Under the pieces are notes generated by a model, which was given only the letters and a program-made list of their open reading frames with translations, searched no databases and was not told the origin of the DNA. A stretch of 64,000 nucleotides of DNA, taken from positions 1-64,000 of the forward strand of contig NZ_AP029023.1 of NCBI RefSeq assembly GCF_037076555.1. Reading direction: 5' to 3'. Source of the DNA: Methylophilus sp. DW102. Its GTDB lineage: Bacteria > Pseudomonadota > Gammaproteobacteria > Burkholderiales > Methylophilaceae. Below, piece by piece: positions 19,641 to 29,038 of the stretch. Position 1 is the first letter of the stretch; each line of letters opens with the position of its first letter. The translations under genes and the position numbers were made by a program.

Positions 19641-21857
19641 TTACTGGATGCGCTGCTCCACCTGGTTGCCTTTGACGCGGTTGATACGCACGATCTGCTG
19701 GATCTTGCGCAGGTTGCGGATCAAGGTAGCCAGATGCACTCGGTTGTGGACCTGCAAGGTAAAGTTGACGTTGGAGTACTGGCTGCCGTCGCTGGTCTCC
19801 ACACTCACATTGTCAATGTTGGCTTCTGCATTGGAAATGGTGGCCGCAATCTTGGCCAGCATGCCGCGCTCATCCACCACCGTGATACGCAAGTTGACGC
19901 TGAACAGTTTTTTCGGATCCGCATCCCATTCCACATCCAGCCATTTTTCCGGATCCAGCCGGAATTTGCGGATGGCGGGGCAATCATGCGTGTGAATGAC
20001 CAGGCCTTTATCTTTATTGATAAAGCCCAGAATCGGGTCGCCAGGAATCGGGCGGCAGCAGGGCGCAAACTGAACAGCCATCCCCTCGGAGCCGCGGATG
20101 GTAATCGTATCGAGTACCTTGCCGGTTTTATCTTCGGTTTCGGCTGGATGGGCCAGCAGCTGGTGCGCTACCATCAGGCTATTACGTTTGCCGAGGCCGA
20201 TATCGGTCAGAATTGCCTGGCGCGTTTTGCTGCCATAGTCATTCATGACCTTTTGCCATTGTTTGTCGCTAATGTCACCCGGCTCGATATGCATGGCGCG
20301 TAACGCCACATTAAGCATACGCTCGCCCAGTTGTGCCGACTCTTCCACCTTGACCGTTTTCAGGTAATGGCGGATATGCGAGCGTGCCTTGCCGGTCACC
20401 ACATAATTGAGCCAGGCCGGATTGGGCTTGGCCAGCGGGGCAGTAATGATTTCCACATGGTCGCCATTGCGCATTTCACTGCGTAGCGGTGCCAGCTCAT
20501 TATTGATCTTGACCGCGACACAGCTATTGCCCACATCAGAGTGGACGGCATAGGCAAAATCCACCGCCGTCGAGCCACGTGGCAAGGCCATGATGTTGCC
20601 TTTGGGCGTAAACACATAGACCTCGTCCGGGAACAGGTCGACCTTGAAGTTCTCCAGAAACTCGTGGCTATCATCGCTTTCGGTCTGGATTTCTACCAAG
20701 CGTTGCAGCCACTGGTGGGTTTGTTGTTGCAGCTTGGTCAGGTGGGCATCGGTGGTTTTATACAGCCAGTGCGCAGCCACCCCGGCATCGGCAATGTTGT
20801 GCATCTCCTGGCTGCGGATTTGCACCTCAATCGGCGTGCCAAACGGACCAAACAGGGTGGTATGCAACGATTGATAACCGTTGGCCTTGGGGATGGCAAT
20901 GTAGTCCTTGAAGCGGCCGGGAATAGGTTTGTAAAGCGCATGCAGCGCCCCTAACGCCAGATAGCAGGCGGCGTTGTCCTTGACGATGACGCGAAAACCG
21001 TAAATGTCGTTAATTTGCGACAATTTCATCGATTTTTCGCTCATCTTTTTGTAAATACTGAATAGATGTTTTTCGCGGCCCTGTACATCGTACTCAATGC
21101 CGTATTGCAATAGCTGGTTTTGGATGGCCTCCAGGATCTTGCTGATCACTTCTTTACGGTTACCGCGTGCCAGCCGGATGGCTTTGTCGATCACGTGGTA
21201 GCGGTTGGGGTATAAATACTTGAGGCTCAGGTCTTCCAACTCATGGTAAATCGGGTTCAGGCCCAGCCGGTTGGCAATTGGCGCATAAATATCCAGCGTT
21301 TCACGGGCGATGCGCTTTTGCTTTTCTGGCCGCATGGCGTCCAGTGTTTGCATGTTATGCAGCCGGTCGGCCAGCTTGACCAGGATCACGCGGACATCCT
21401 GGCTCATGGCCAACAGCATTTTGCGGAAGTTTTCCGCTTGTGCCTGCATGGCAGTTTGCAACTCGACCTTATCCAGCTTGGTCAGGCCGTCTACCAGGTC
21501 AGCCACTTGTTTGCCAAAGCGCTCGGCAATGGCGGCACTGTCGACTTCGGTATCCTCGACCACATCATGCAGCAATGCGGCCAGCAGGGTAGGCAGATCC
21601 AGGTGCAGTTTAGCCAGAATACAGGTCACCGCCACCGGGTGCGAGATATACGGTTCACCGGTTTTGCGGGTTTGTCCCGCATGCGCCTGGTCGGCATAGT
21701 GATACGCTTGCCAGACCAGTTGCACTTCTTCTTCGTTGAGATATTTGCGGATCAGCTGCGTAAGGGGGGAATCCTCACGGTCAGCGGGGAGCAAGTCCGC
21801 TTCGCTCAGCGGCGGTTTGGACTTGCGATGGGCATGGTCGCCTTGGGTGTGAGGCAT
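19641..21857 (-). CDS. spoT: Bifunctional (p)ppGpp synthetase/hydrolase SpoT
   Basis: 738 residues with the full RSH layout: HD hydrolase domain (ISHPVAV and ALLHDVVEDT), synthetase domain (INDIYGFRVIV; RFKDYIAIPKANGYQSLHTT), TGS (VYVFTPKGNIMALPRGST), zinc-finger-like CCRPIPGD and C-terminal ACT domain. It makes and degrades (p)ppGpp in the stringent response. Conserved HD and synthetase motifs suggest both activities remain. It lies 6 bp after rpoZ and 15 bp before recG, the usual operon. Confidence 0.96.
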   Translation of the reverse strand: MPHTQGDHAHRKSKPPLSEADLLPADREDSPLTQLIRKYLNEEEVQLVWQAYHYADQAHAGQTRKTGEPYISHPVAVTCILAKLHLDLPTLLAALLHDVVEDTEVDSAAIAERFGKQVADLVDGLTKLDKVELQTAMQAQAENFRKMLLAMSQDVRVILVKLADRLHNMQTLDAMRPEKQKRIARETLDIYAPIANRLGLNPIYHELEDLSLKYLYPNRYHVIDKAIRLARGNRKEVISKILEAIQNQLLQYGIEYDVQGREKHLFSIYKKMSEKSMKLSQINDIYGFRVIVKDNAACYLALGALHALYKPIPGRFKDYIAIPKANGYQSLHTTLFGPFGTPIEVQIRSQEMHNIADAGVAAHWLYKTTDAHLTKLQQQTHQWLQRLVEIQTESDDSHEFLENFKVDLFPDEVYVFTPKGNIMALPRGSTAVDFAYAVHSDVGNSCVAVKINNELAPLRSEMRNGDHVEIITAPLAKPNPAWLNYVVTGKARSHIRHYLKTVKVEESAQLGERMLNVALRAMHIEPGDISDKQWQKVMNDYGSKTRQAILTDIGLGKRNSLMVAHQLLAHPAETEDKTGKVLDTITIRGSEGMAVQFAPCCRPIPGDPILGFINKDKGLVIHTHDCPAIRKFRLDPEKWLDVEWDADPKKLFSVNLRITVVDERGMLAKIAATISNAEANIDNVSVETSDGSQYSNVNFTLQVHNRVHLATLIRNLRKIQQIVRINRVKGNQVEQRIQ

Positions 21858-21863
21858 GGCTGC

Positions 21864-22079
21864 TTAAGCGTGGCCCTTTTTCTCTAAGATCTCTACACCG
21901 ATTTTACCGGCAGCAATTTCACGCAAGGCAATCACGGTCGGTTTGTCTTTTTGTGAATAACCACTGACGAGTGGATCGGAACCATTGGCCAATTGTCTGG
22001 CGCGATAAGCCGCGACCAGCGTCAGTTGAAAACGGTTAGGGATGTTGTCCAAGCAATCATCGACAGTAATACGTGCCAT
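21864..22079 (-). CDS. rpoZ: RNA polymerase omega subunit
   Basis: 71 residues, [28 protein letters not shown] being typical of omega (first part shown by its MARITVDDC start). It promotes assembly of RNA polymerase by binding the beta-prime subunit and contributes to ppGpp response. It sits between gmk and spoT, 44 bp after gmk, as in most proteobacteria. Shorter than E. coli omega (91 aa) but within family range. Confidence 0.95.
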   Translation of the reverse strand: MARITVDDCLDNIPNRFQLTLVAAYRARQLANGSDPLVSGYSQKDKPTVIALREIAAGKIGVEILEKKGHA

Positions 22080-22123
22080 AAAAACCTCTATCTGTGTGAA
22101 CCTGAAGTGCGGCGTGCGCCGGC

Positions 22124-22738
22124 TTAGGTAAGGGATTGAATCAATGACGCGTGACAGGCTACCTGGCGGTTTAACTGCAAGCGCTGGGCGCGAACAATCG
22201 CCATCAGATCCTGCAAGGCCACGTCAAAATTATCATTAATTGTAACATAATCAAACTCATGCACGTGACGCATCTCCTCACGCGCGGCGGACAGTCGTTG
22301 TGCAATCACGGCTTCACTGTCCTGGCCGCGGCTGTTGAGGCGGTGCGCCAGCGCTTCGATGGAAGGCGGTAGAATAAAAATAGAGGTCGCGTCAGGGAAT
22401 AAGGTTCTGATCTGCTGTGCGCCTTGCCAGTCGATTTCGAGGATCACATCGCGGCCGGCAGCCAGGGCGCCTTCGACTTCGCTTTGCGCGGTGCCATAGC
22501 GGGCGCTGTGCACATGTGCGCTTTCCAGAAAACCGCCGGCGTCTAGAATCTCCAGAAATGCGGGCTCTGAAACAAAATGATAGTGGATGCCGTCTTCTTC
22601 ACCCGGACGCGGTGCACGCGTGGTGTGCGAAACAGACAGTTTCAGGATCGGGTCTTGCGCCAGCATGGCGCGCACCAGGCTGGTTTTACCGGCGCCAGAG
22701 GCGGCAGAGATAATAAATAAATGGCCGTGACTCATCAT
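22124..22738 (-). CDS. gmk: Guanylate kinase
   Basis: Phosphorylates GMP to GDP. P-loop [12 protein letters not shown] lies near the N-terminus, with the GMP-binding segment [19 protein letters not shown] and [11 protein letters not shown]. The frame reaches back to 22747, but the ATGATG at 22738/22735 precedes the family start ([14 protein letters not shown]). The ATG at 22738 overlaps the TGA of the Anbu gene as ATGA, so gmk is probably translationally coupled to it; no strong ribosome site is visible. Length about 204 residues is normal. Confidence 0.95.
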   Translation of the reverse strand: MMSHGHLFIISAASGAGKTSLVRAMLAQDPILKLSVSHTTRAPRPGEEDGIHYHFVSEPAFLEILDAGGFLESAHVHSARYGTAQSEVEGALAAGRDVILEIDWQGAQQIRTLFPDATSIFILPPSIEALAHRLNSRGQDSEAVIAQRLSAAREEMRHVHEFDYVTINDNFDVALQDLMAIVRAQRLQLNRQVACHASLIQSLT

Positions 22739-23469
22739 GCACACCATTCAGGGTCAGGCAAGGAAGAGAACACGGCTTTCAGGCCCTCGCTCCAGCCTTT
22801 ACGGATGCTGGCATAACAAGGGTCATCTTCTGTCAGGCGTTGCCGTTTGCCGGCGCTTAAAGTATCAGTTCGGTATATCATCAAATCAATCGGTAAGGCC
22901 ACAGAAATATTGCTGCGGATGGTGGAGTCAAAAGAAATCAGCACGCATTTTACCGCATCTGTGACATTGGTTTGATGTTTGATCACACGATCAATGATCG
23001 GCTTGCCGTATTTGGTTTCGCCGATTTGCAGGTAAGGCGTATCCGGGGTCGCTTCGATAAAATTACCGGCGGCATACACATTAAACAGGCGTGGCTTTTC
23101 GCCCTTGATTTGCCCTGCGACCAGTACGCTGGCACTAAAGTCTATGCCGTGCTCCTTGAGTGCTTTGCCGTCACGCTGATGCACGCTGCGCATGGCTGCA
23201 CCCACCACGCTGGCGGCTTCAAACATCGAGTGCACATTGTGCAGGTTGGCATGGCCTTCTGCCGACTTGAGTTGTTCGCGGCACAGGTTGACCACGGATT
23301 GCGTGATCGCCAGATTGCCTGCGGTCAGCAGCACAATCATGCGTTCACCCGGCACCTCAAACACGTGCATCTTGGGTGCAATCGCCACCTGGTCCACCCC
23401 GGCATTGGTGCGCGTGTCTGATGCCAATACCAGACCTTGTTCAAGCAGGATTCCTACACAGTAAGTCAT
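22735..23469 (-). CDS. Anbu-type bacterial proteasome-related peptidase
   Basis: 244 residues of the Ntn-hydrolase/HslV-related Anbu family. After Met removal the N-terminus would be Thr2 (MTYCVGIL), the position of the catalytic threonine in HslV. ASDTRTNAG, LTAGNLAITQSV and FDSTIRSNISVALPIDLMIY are Anbu-like. Anbu forms helical or ring oligomers; a physiological substrate is not settled. It is the last gene of a cassette with a transglutaminase, an alpha-E protein and a circularly permuted ATP-grasp, an association known in many proteobacteria, and it overlaps gmk. Confidence 0.93.
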   Translation of the reverse strand: MTYCVGILLEQGLVLASDTRTNAGVDQVAIAPKMHVFEVPGERMIVLLTAGNLAITQSVVNLCREQLKSAEGHANLHNVHSMFEAASVVGAAMRSVHQRDGKALKEHGIDFSASVLVAGQIKGEKPRLFNVYAAGNFIEATPDTPYLQIGETKYGKPIIDRVIKHQTNVTDAVKCVLISFDSTIRSNISVALPIDLMIYRTDTLSAGKRQRLTEDDPCYASIRKGWSEGLKAVFSSLPDPEWCA

Positions 23470-23521
23470 CTCAAGTCAGTCATTTATCAAGTTAACAAAT
23501 ATCATAGCATGCGAGTACTTG

Positions 23522-24358
23522 CTATTGCTGGGCGGCTTGTGCCTGCTCACGTAATTGCTGTAAGTGTGCCTGCCGTTGCGCTTCGCTCAGCGCTGTCTGG
23601 CGGTTGACGCTCACCATGCTGGCCATGCCTTCCTGGCCGCCACCCATACGTGAGCCAGTCACCGGACTGGCACTGCGGTAGTCGAGACCGACCGCCAGTT
23701 TGACATGGGTTTCATCCACCGGAATACCATTCGAGACATCCAGCCCCAGCCATGTCTCTTGTTGCCAGACTTCTACCCAGGCATGGGTTTGCATCAGGCT
23801 GCCATCCTCGGTAAACAGGTAACCACTCACATAACGGGCAGGCCAGCCCAGGCTGCGGCAGCAAGCGATAAAAGCATGCGCATGGTCCTGGCAGACGCCC
23901 TTGCCCAGCTCAAAGGCGAGGGCGGCGGGGGTGTTCACCTCGGTGGCGCCTTTGCTGTATTGCATGCGGTCGCGCAAGGCCTGCATTAGCGCTTGCGCGG
24001 GCGCATGGGCAAAGTCTTTGGCAAAGGCCATGATGGCATCATCGGGCTGGGTGAGGGGCGTGTCTCGCAAAAAAACAGTCACTGGCAAGGTTGCCTTGTC
24101 TGCGCTGGTCGCGGCGCCCGTTTCGACCTCACCGCTCACCGTGATCAGTAAAGCCTGGTGCGGCTGGTCGACGACCAGTGTGTGTGCCAGGTTGCCAAAC
24201 GCATCTGCAAACGGGGTCAGCTGCCCGGCTACCTTGATCTCCCAATGTCTGACTTGCTGGCGCGGGTCCGTGCGGGGTGTCAGGCGCAGTTGCTGTATGG
24301 TGTATGGCACCATTTCGCTGTACACATATTGGGTTTGATGTTCGATGGTTAACCGCAT
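23522..24358 (-). CDS. Transglutaminase-like cysteine peptidase (Anbu cassette)
   Basis: 278-residue cytoplasmic transglutaminase-fold protein with an N-terminal beta domain (RLTIEHQTQYVYSEMV). The catalytic triad is visible: Cys in LGKGVCQDHAHAF, His in QTHAWVEVW, Asp in WLGLDVSNG. The tail after about residue 245 is Gln/Ala-rich and probably disordered. The frame can begin at a TTG (24370), but ATG 24358 with GGGAAG upstream is preferred. Members of this cassette are proposed to trim or ligate peptides made by the ATP-grasp partner; that is from the literature on gene neighbourhoods. 52 bp upstream of Anbu. Confidence 0.93.
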   Translation of the reverse strand: MRLTIEHQTQYVYSEMVPYTIQQLRLTPRTDPRQQVRHWEIKVAGQLTPFADAFGNLAHTLVVDQPHQALLITVSGEVETGAATSADKATLPVTVFLRDTPLTQPDDAIMAFAKDFAHAPAQALMQALRDRMQYSKGATEVNTPAALAFELGKGVCQDHAHAFIACCRSLGWPARYVSGYLFTEDGSLMQTHAWVEVWQQETWLGLDVSNGIPVDETHVKLAVGLDYRSASPVTGSRMGGGQEGMASMVSVNRQTALSEAQRQAHLQQLREQAQAAQQ

Positions 24359-24439
24359 GTCGCTTCCCAAATAAAAAAGCGCAGTGCTGTCTTAGAGCAA
24401 TCTGCGCATGAGGGGTTCATGGCAATCGTGTGTCAGGCG

Positions 24440-25384
24440 TCAGGCCGTGGCGCTTAAAAAATTACGTTGTATTTCCTCGCCCAGTTTGCGGTTGGCCAGA
24501 ATAAATTCATCCAGAAAATGGTGTACGCCATCTTTTAAAATGTCCAGCATGCGGCCGTAATGCAGTCTGGCATGCATCTGGCCAGCCAGCCGCTCGGCTT
24601 CGGTGTGGCGGCTGCCAGCGACCTGGCGCAAAATCGGCATGATCTCGGCGTAACAGGCATGCAGAGACCGCGGCATGTCTTCACGCAGAATCAATAATTC
24701 AGACACCTTGGTCGGTTCAATGGCATCGCGGTAGACTTTTTGGTAAGCCTGAAATGCCGAGACCGAGCGCAACACCGCACTCCATTCGTAATAATCCACC
24801 GCGCCGTCATTGGCTTCTTGCATGGGCATCAAGTACTCATACTTCACATCCAGCAGGCGGGCAGTATTGTCTGCGCGTTCCATAAACGTGCCCAGGCGCA
24901 CAAAGCTAAAGGCCTCGTCACGCAACATGGTGCCAAAACAGACACCACGGAACAGGTGCGAACGGCTTTTCACCCATTCGCAAAATTCGCTCAAACCGGA
25001 TTGGGTCAGGTCCTGTTTGATATATTGTCCAAACTCAATCCACAGCGTGTTCATGTTTTCCCAGGTCTCGGTGGTCATGGCCACACGCACGGCACGGGCG
25101 TTTTCACGCGCACTACGCAATGAGCTGTAAATGCTGGACGGGTTCTGGCTATCCATGACCAGATGCTTGATGACGTTGGCGGCCGACAGCTCTTTGTAAT
25201 TGCTGTCATAAATGTCGCGGATCCCGGCAATTTCAAGCACGGCATCCCAAAGTTCCGCTTCGTTGCTGCTGTCTGACGGCAACAGCGACATGTTATAAGT
25301 CACGTCCAGCACACGGGCCACGTTTTCAGCACGCTCGATATAACGTGCCATCCAATATAAATGATCTGCGGTACGGCTTAACAT
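24440..25384 (-). CDS. Alpha-E domain protein
   Basis: 314 residues, all-helical alpha-E family (MLSRTADHLYWMARYIERAE, repeated later as FVRLGTFMERADNTARLLDV). The paired ExR/ERAxNxAR motifs are the family hallmark. No enzymatic role is established. It overlaps the ATP-grasp gene by 7 bp, showing tight coupling. In other bacteria it occurs with the same ATP-grasp, transglutaminase and Anbu genes. Confidence 0.93.
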   Translation of the reverse strand: MLSRTADHLYWMARYIERAENVARVLDVTYNMSLLPSDSSNEAELWDAVLEIAGIRDIYDSNYKELSAANVIKHLVMDSQNPSSIYSSLRSARENARAVRVAMTTETWENMNTLWIEFGQYIKQDLTQSGLSEFCEWVKSRSHLFRGVCFGTMLRDEAFSFVRLGTFMERADNTARLLDVKYEYLMPMQEANDGAVDYYEWSAVLRSVSAFQAYQKVYRDAIEPTKVSELLILREDMPRSLHACYAEIMPILRQVAGSRHTEAERLAGQMHARLHYGRMLDILKDGVHHFLDEFILANRKLGEEIQRNFLSATA

Positions 25385-26871
25385 ATGACGGCCTCTTGCG
25401 TTGCTTGTTGGGCAGCCATTTGCGACTGCACGGTTTCTGCACTGACATCGTCCCGCTCCAGCACCCAGGTATCCTTGGTGCCGCCCCCTTGCGAGGAGTT
25501 CACCACCAGTGACCCTTCTTTGAGCGCTACCCGCGACAGGCCACCCGGCACCACACTGACCGTTTTGCCAGACAGCACAAATGGCCTTAAATCCACATGA
25601 CGCGGCGCAATGCCCTGGTCGACCAGCGTTGGGCAGGTTGACAGTGCCAGCGTCGGCTGCGCGATGTAGTTAGCGGGTTTGGAGACGATGCGTAAACGGA
25701 ATTCTTCAATTTCCTGCTTGCTGGCTGTGGGGCCTACCAGCATGCCGTAGCCGCCAGAGCCCTGCACTTCCTTGACGACCAGCTCGGGCAGATGATCCAG
25801 CACATAGGCCAGATCATCTTCCTTGCTGAGTTGATACGTAGGCACGTTCTGCAAGATGGGGGATTCACCCAAGTAGAACTTGATCATCTCCGGCACGTAA
25901 ATATACGTCGCCTTGTCATCGGCCACGCCGGTGCCTACAGCGTTGGCCAATGTGACGCCACCATTGCGGTAAACGGAGAGCAGACCTGGCACGCCCAACA
26001 GGGAATCGGGCTTGAACACCAGAGGGTCGAGGAAGTCGTCGTCAATGCGGCGGTAGATCACGTCCACCCTTTGCGGGCCTTGCGTGGTGCGCATATAGAC
26101 GGCGTTATTACGGACAAACAAATCCTGGCCTTCCACCAGTTCTATGCCCATTTGCTGGGCGAGGAAGGCATGTTCAAAGTAAGCGCTGTTGTAAGCGCCA
26201 GGTGAGAGCAATACCACGGTCGGGTCAGTGACGCCGGTCTGGGCGACCGAGCGCAGGTTGTTCAGCAGTACACTGGGGTAATGCTCCACCGGGGCAATCG
26301 GGTATTTTTTAAACAAATCCGGGAACAGCCGCATCATCATCTTGCGGTCTTCGAGCATATAAGACACGCCGGAAGGGGTACGCAGGTTGTCTTCAAGCAC
26401 GTAAAACTGCGACTCGCTGGTGCGGACCAGGTCTATCCCTGCCACATGCGCATACACCTGGTTAGGCACAGTCACACCCACCATTTCCGGGCGGTATTGC
26501 GAATTGGTCAGGATGCTGTGCGGGACAATGCCGGCCTTAATGATTTCCTGATCATGATAAATATCATGCAGAAACATATTGAGGGCGCGTACGCGCTGGA
26601 CGGCACCTTTGGACAAATGCGCCCATTCACTGGCCGAAATCATGCGTGGAATCACATCAAATGGAATCAGGCGCTCGGCACCATCTTCTTCACCATACAC
26701 GTTAAACGTGATGCCGACGCGGCGGAACAGGACTTCCGCTTCTGCGCGTTTGGCCGCCAGTTGCTGGGTAGGCACATTCGCCAACCAGCGGTTATAGGCC
26801 TGGTAAATCGCCCTTACATTGCCCCCATAGCCCTGCATTTCATCAAAAAACTGTTTGGCCGTTTGCGTCAT
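25378..26871 (-). CDS. Circularly permuted ATP-grasp type 2 protein
   Basis: 497 residues. It resembles circularly permuted ATP-grasp enzymes (MISASEWAHLSKGAVQRVRALN; EDNLRTPSGVSYMLEDR; VVKEVQGSGGYGMLVGP as nucleotide-binding loop). ATP-grasp enzymes form amide or related bonds through acyl-phosphate; here a peptide or peptide-like product is proposed, none is proven. First gene of the Anbu cassette, 182 bp after yicC. The N-terminus begins MTQTAKQFFDEMQGYGG, a good family match. Confidence 0.94.
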   Translation of the reverse strand: MTQTAKQFFDEMQGYGGNVRAIYQAYNRWLANVPTQQLAAKRAEAEVLFRRVGITFNVYGEEDGAERLIPFDVIPRMISASEWAHLSKGAVQRVRALNMFLHDIYHDQEIIKAGIVPHSILTNSQYRPEMVGVTVPNQVYAHVAGIDLVRTSESQFYVLEDNLRTPSGVSYMLEDRKMMMRLFPDLFKKYPIAPVEHYPSVLLNNLRSVAQTGVTDPTVVLLSPGAYNSAYFEHAFLAQQMGIELVEGQDLFVRNNAVYMRTTQGPQRVDVIYRRIDDDFLDPLVFKPDSLLGVPGLLSVYRNGGVTLANAVGTGVADDKATYIYVPEMIKFYLGESPILQNVPTYQLSKEDDLAYVLDHLPELVVKEVQGSGGYGMLVGPTASKQEIEEFRLRIVSKPANYIAQPTLALSTCPTLVDQGIAPRHVDLRPFVLSGKTVSVVPGGLSRVALKEGSLVVNSSQGGGTKDTWVLERDDVSAETVQSQMAAQQATQEAVIC

Positions 26872-26990
26872 CGTGCTGGACCTTTGCCTTACTTGTAAAA
26901 TTCATTTAAACAAGAGCAAGCCGTGTGCCAGCCTGTAAAACCCATTTAAATCATGAGTTTATGTTTTATATGAGCGGGTTTCAGAAAGAA

Positions 26991-27011
26991 AGCGCACCTA
27001 AATGGTGCGCT
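26991..27011 (-). terminator. Rho-independent terminator after yicC
   Basis: On the minus strand: stem AGCGCACC, loop, GGTGCGCT (26991-26998 with 27004-27011), then TTCTTTCT. It would end yicC transcripts before the ATP-grasp gene, so the Anbu cassette is probably read from its own promoter. Confidence 0.75.
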
Positions 27012-27018
27012 CTCGAAT

Positions 27019-27040
27019 CACGGTTTTGGTGCAAACCGTG
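27019..27040. other. Second hairpin downstream of yicC
   Basis: CACGGTTT (27019-27026), loop TGGTGC, AAACCGTG (27033-27040): perfect 8-bp stem just before the terminator at 26991-27011 in the yicC read direction. No T-run. It may protect the mRNA 3-prime end or support termination. Confidence 0.5.
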
Positions 27041-27053
27041 TGTTAAATAGGGC

Positions 27054-27944
27054 TTATTCAATATTCTGAATCTGTTCACGCATCTGTTCGATCAATACTT
27101 TCAGTTGCATGGACACTTGTGTCGTTTCAATTGCCACCGATTTGGAGCCCAGTGTGTTGGCTTCCCGGTTCATTTCCTGCATCAAAAAGTCCAGCTTTTT
27201 GCCCATGGTGCCGCCAGCCGTAAGGATACGGTCCATTTCAACAATGTGGGCATTGAGCCGCGCCAGCTCTTCATCGACATCAATCCGTTGGGCATAGAGC
27301 ACGATTTCCTGACGTACGCGGTCATCCTCTGCCTGCATGGCTTCACGCAGTTTGGTGGTCAGTTTATCCTGATATTGGCTGATCAGGGCAGGTAACAGCG
27401 GTTTGACGATGCTGATCTGCTCACGGACGCCTTGCAGACGGTCGAGCAGCACTTGCTTGAGTTTTTCACCTTCGCGCTGGCGGGCGGCAATCAGTTCATC
27501 AATGGCCTGCGACAAGCCATTGAGCAGGCTCTGCGCCATGGCCTCGGTATCGATGCTCTCCGTTTGGCAAACACCGGGCAGCTTGAGCACTTCAACCAGA
27601 TTGACGGGTTGCGCCTGCGGAAAATGTTGCTGTAACGCGGCCAGGGTTTGAGCGATCTGCCCGACCATCTCAGGGTTGAGCGTCAGGTTAGCCACCGCGG
27701 CATCGCTTTTGAGATTGATGCGGCATTCCACCTTGCCACGTCCCAGGCGGGACTGCAGCAATTCACGTACTTGCGCCTCAAACTGGCGCAAGTTGTCATC
27801 GATTTTGACATTGAGCTCAAGATAACGGTGGTTGACTGCACGCAGCTCAATCAGCAGCAGCCCGCCAGTAAAGCGGCTTTCAGTGGCCGCAAAGCCGGTC
27901 ATGCTCAACATCGGTTGGCTAGCGGGGGAATTTTTTATCGTCAT
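27054..27944 (-). CDS. yicC: YicC family endoribonuclease
   Basis: 296 residues from the preferred start. YicC proteins are endoribonucleases linked to small-RNA decay; they are usually next to gmk. The N-terminal SMTGFAA motif and the C-terminal GKKLDFLMQEMNREANTLGSKS region are hallmarks. The open frame extends to 28013, but ATG 27944 has GGAG seven bases upstream (a second ATG lies one codon before). In most proteobacteria gmk-rpoZ-spoT follows directly; here a terminator and the four-gene Anbu cassette lie between. It diverges from the kinase gene. Confidence 0.95.
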   Translation of the reverse strand: MTIKNSPASQPMLSMTGFAATESRFTGGLLLIELRAVNHRYLELNVKIDDNLRQFEAQVRELLQSRLGRGKVECRINLKSDAAVANLTLNPEMVGQIAQTLAALQQHFPQAQPVNLVEVLKLPGVCQTESIDTEAMAQSLLNGLSQAIDELIAARQREGEKLKQVLLDRLQGVREQISIVKPLLPALISQYQDKLTTKLREAMQAEDDRVRQEIVLYAQRIDVDEELARLNAHIVEMDRILTAGGTMGKKLDFLMQEMNREANTLGSKSVAIETTQVSMQLKVLIEQMREQIQNIE

Positions 27945-28092
27945 CATCTGGCTCCTGGCAAACTCACTGATTGTATCAAATGCGGTATCGTTATGCGAAA
28001 ATGGTACAAACAAGGCGGCGCGCAGAACAAATCACAGCCTCTGCTGATGCCATGCCCTTAATAAAAGCCATGATTGTGACGTTAAAGCGCTA

Positions 28093-29028
28093 GTGAAGCT
28101 CGCTCATAAATACGATTTTGCCTTGCCGGTAGGCACTGTGCTGCATGACTACACCATTACCAAGGTGCTGAGTCTGGGCGGGTTCAGCTTCGTCTATCTG
28201 GCGCAAGATGCGCAGAAAACCACGGTTGCTATCAAGGAATACATGCCGGTGACCTTGGCCGAGCGCGAGGGCGATACGCATATCCGCTCTAATGGCAAAA
28301 ATGAAGCCGCCTACAAACATGGCATGAAGTGCTTTTTTGAAGAAGGTCTGGCGCTGGCCAATATCGAGCACAAAAACATCGTGCGCGTGAAAAACTTCTT
28401 CCGCGCCAACAGCACCGTCTATATGGTCATGAAATATGAGCGTGGCAAATCGCTGCAAGACTACATCATGGCGTTAGCGCAGCCTGTGCCCGAGAATTTT
28501 CTGATCCGCATGTTCGTTGAGTTGCTCAATGGATTGCGTGAGGTGCACTCACGCAAATTGCTGCACCTTGATATCAAACCGGCCAATATCTATATCCGCC
28601 TGGATGGCTCGCCAGTGCTGCTGGACTTCGGTTCGGCGCGCCAGGCTTTGTCCGAGGTGACGCTGGCGCCCACATACACGCCGGGTTATGCCCCGCCTGA
28701 GCAATATATAGACCGCAAACATCTGGGCCCCTGGAGCGATATTTACAGCATAGGCGCCAGTATGTATGCCTGTTTGCACCGGGCCTCGCCGATCGCGGCC
28801 AACCAGCGCCTCAAGCACGATACGCTGGTGCCGGCCGTGGAGTTGGGGCAACAGATCTACTCTGAAAAATTGCTGGCGATTATTGATGAGTGCATGCAGC
28901 TGGACTACATGCTCAGACCGCAAAGTGTGTTTTCATTGCAGAAAAAAATGATCGGCATCCATGTGGCTGAAGATCCGCGTGGCTCGCTGGTGGATAAAAT
29001 TATTAAAGTGTTGACCAAGCCACTATGA
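28093..29028 (+). CDS. Serine/threonine protein kinase
   Basis: 311-residue Hanks-type kinase. Visible: glycine-rich loop SLGGFSFVYLA (about 27-37), ATP Lys48 (VAIKEY), catalytic HLDIKPAN with Asp160, DFG with Asp178 (LLDFGSARQ) and GYAPPEQY of the activation segment. No membrane helix or sensor domain, so probably cytosolic. The start is GTG at 28093; no in-frame ATG precedes it before a stop. 10 bp upstream of a PP2C phosphatase gene, an evident kinase/phosphatase pair. Confidence 0.93.
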   Translation: MKLAHKYDFALPVGTVLHDYTITKVLSLGGFSFVYLAQDAQKTTVAIKEYMPVTLAEREGDTHIRSNGKNEAAYKHGMKCFFEEGLALANIEHKNIVRVKNFFRANSTVYMVMKYERGKSLQDYIMALAQPVPENFLIRMFVELLNGLREVHSRKLLHLDIKPANIYIRLDGSPVLLDFGSARQALSEVTLAPTYTPGYAPPEQYIDRKHLGPWSDIYSIGASMYACLHRASPIAANQRLKHDTLVPAVELGQQIYSEKLLAIIDECMQLDYMLRPQSVFSLQKKMIGIHVAEDPRGSLVDKIIKVLTKPL

Positions 29029-29038
29029 AATTCATCCT

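Noticed and set aside
22255-22275. Another CACGTG as a third parS site
   Set aside because: The flanks do not match parS beyond the six-base core.
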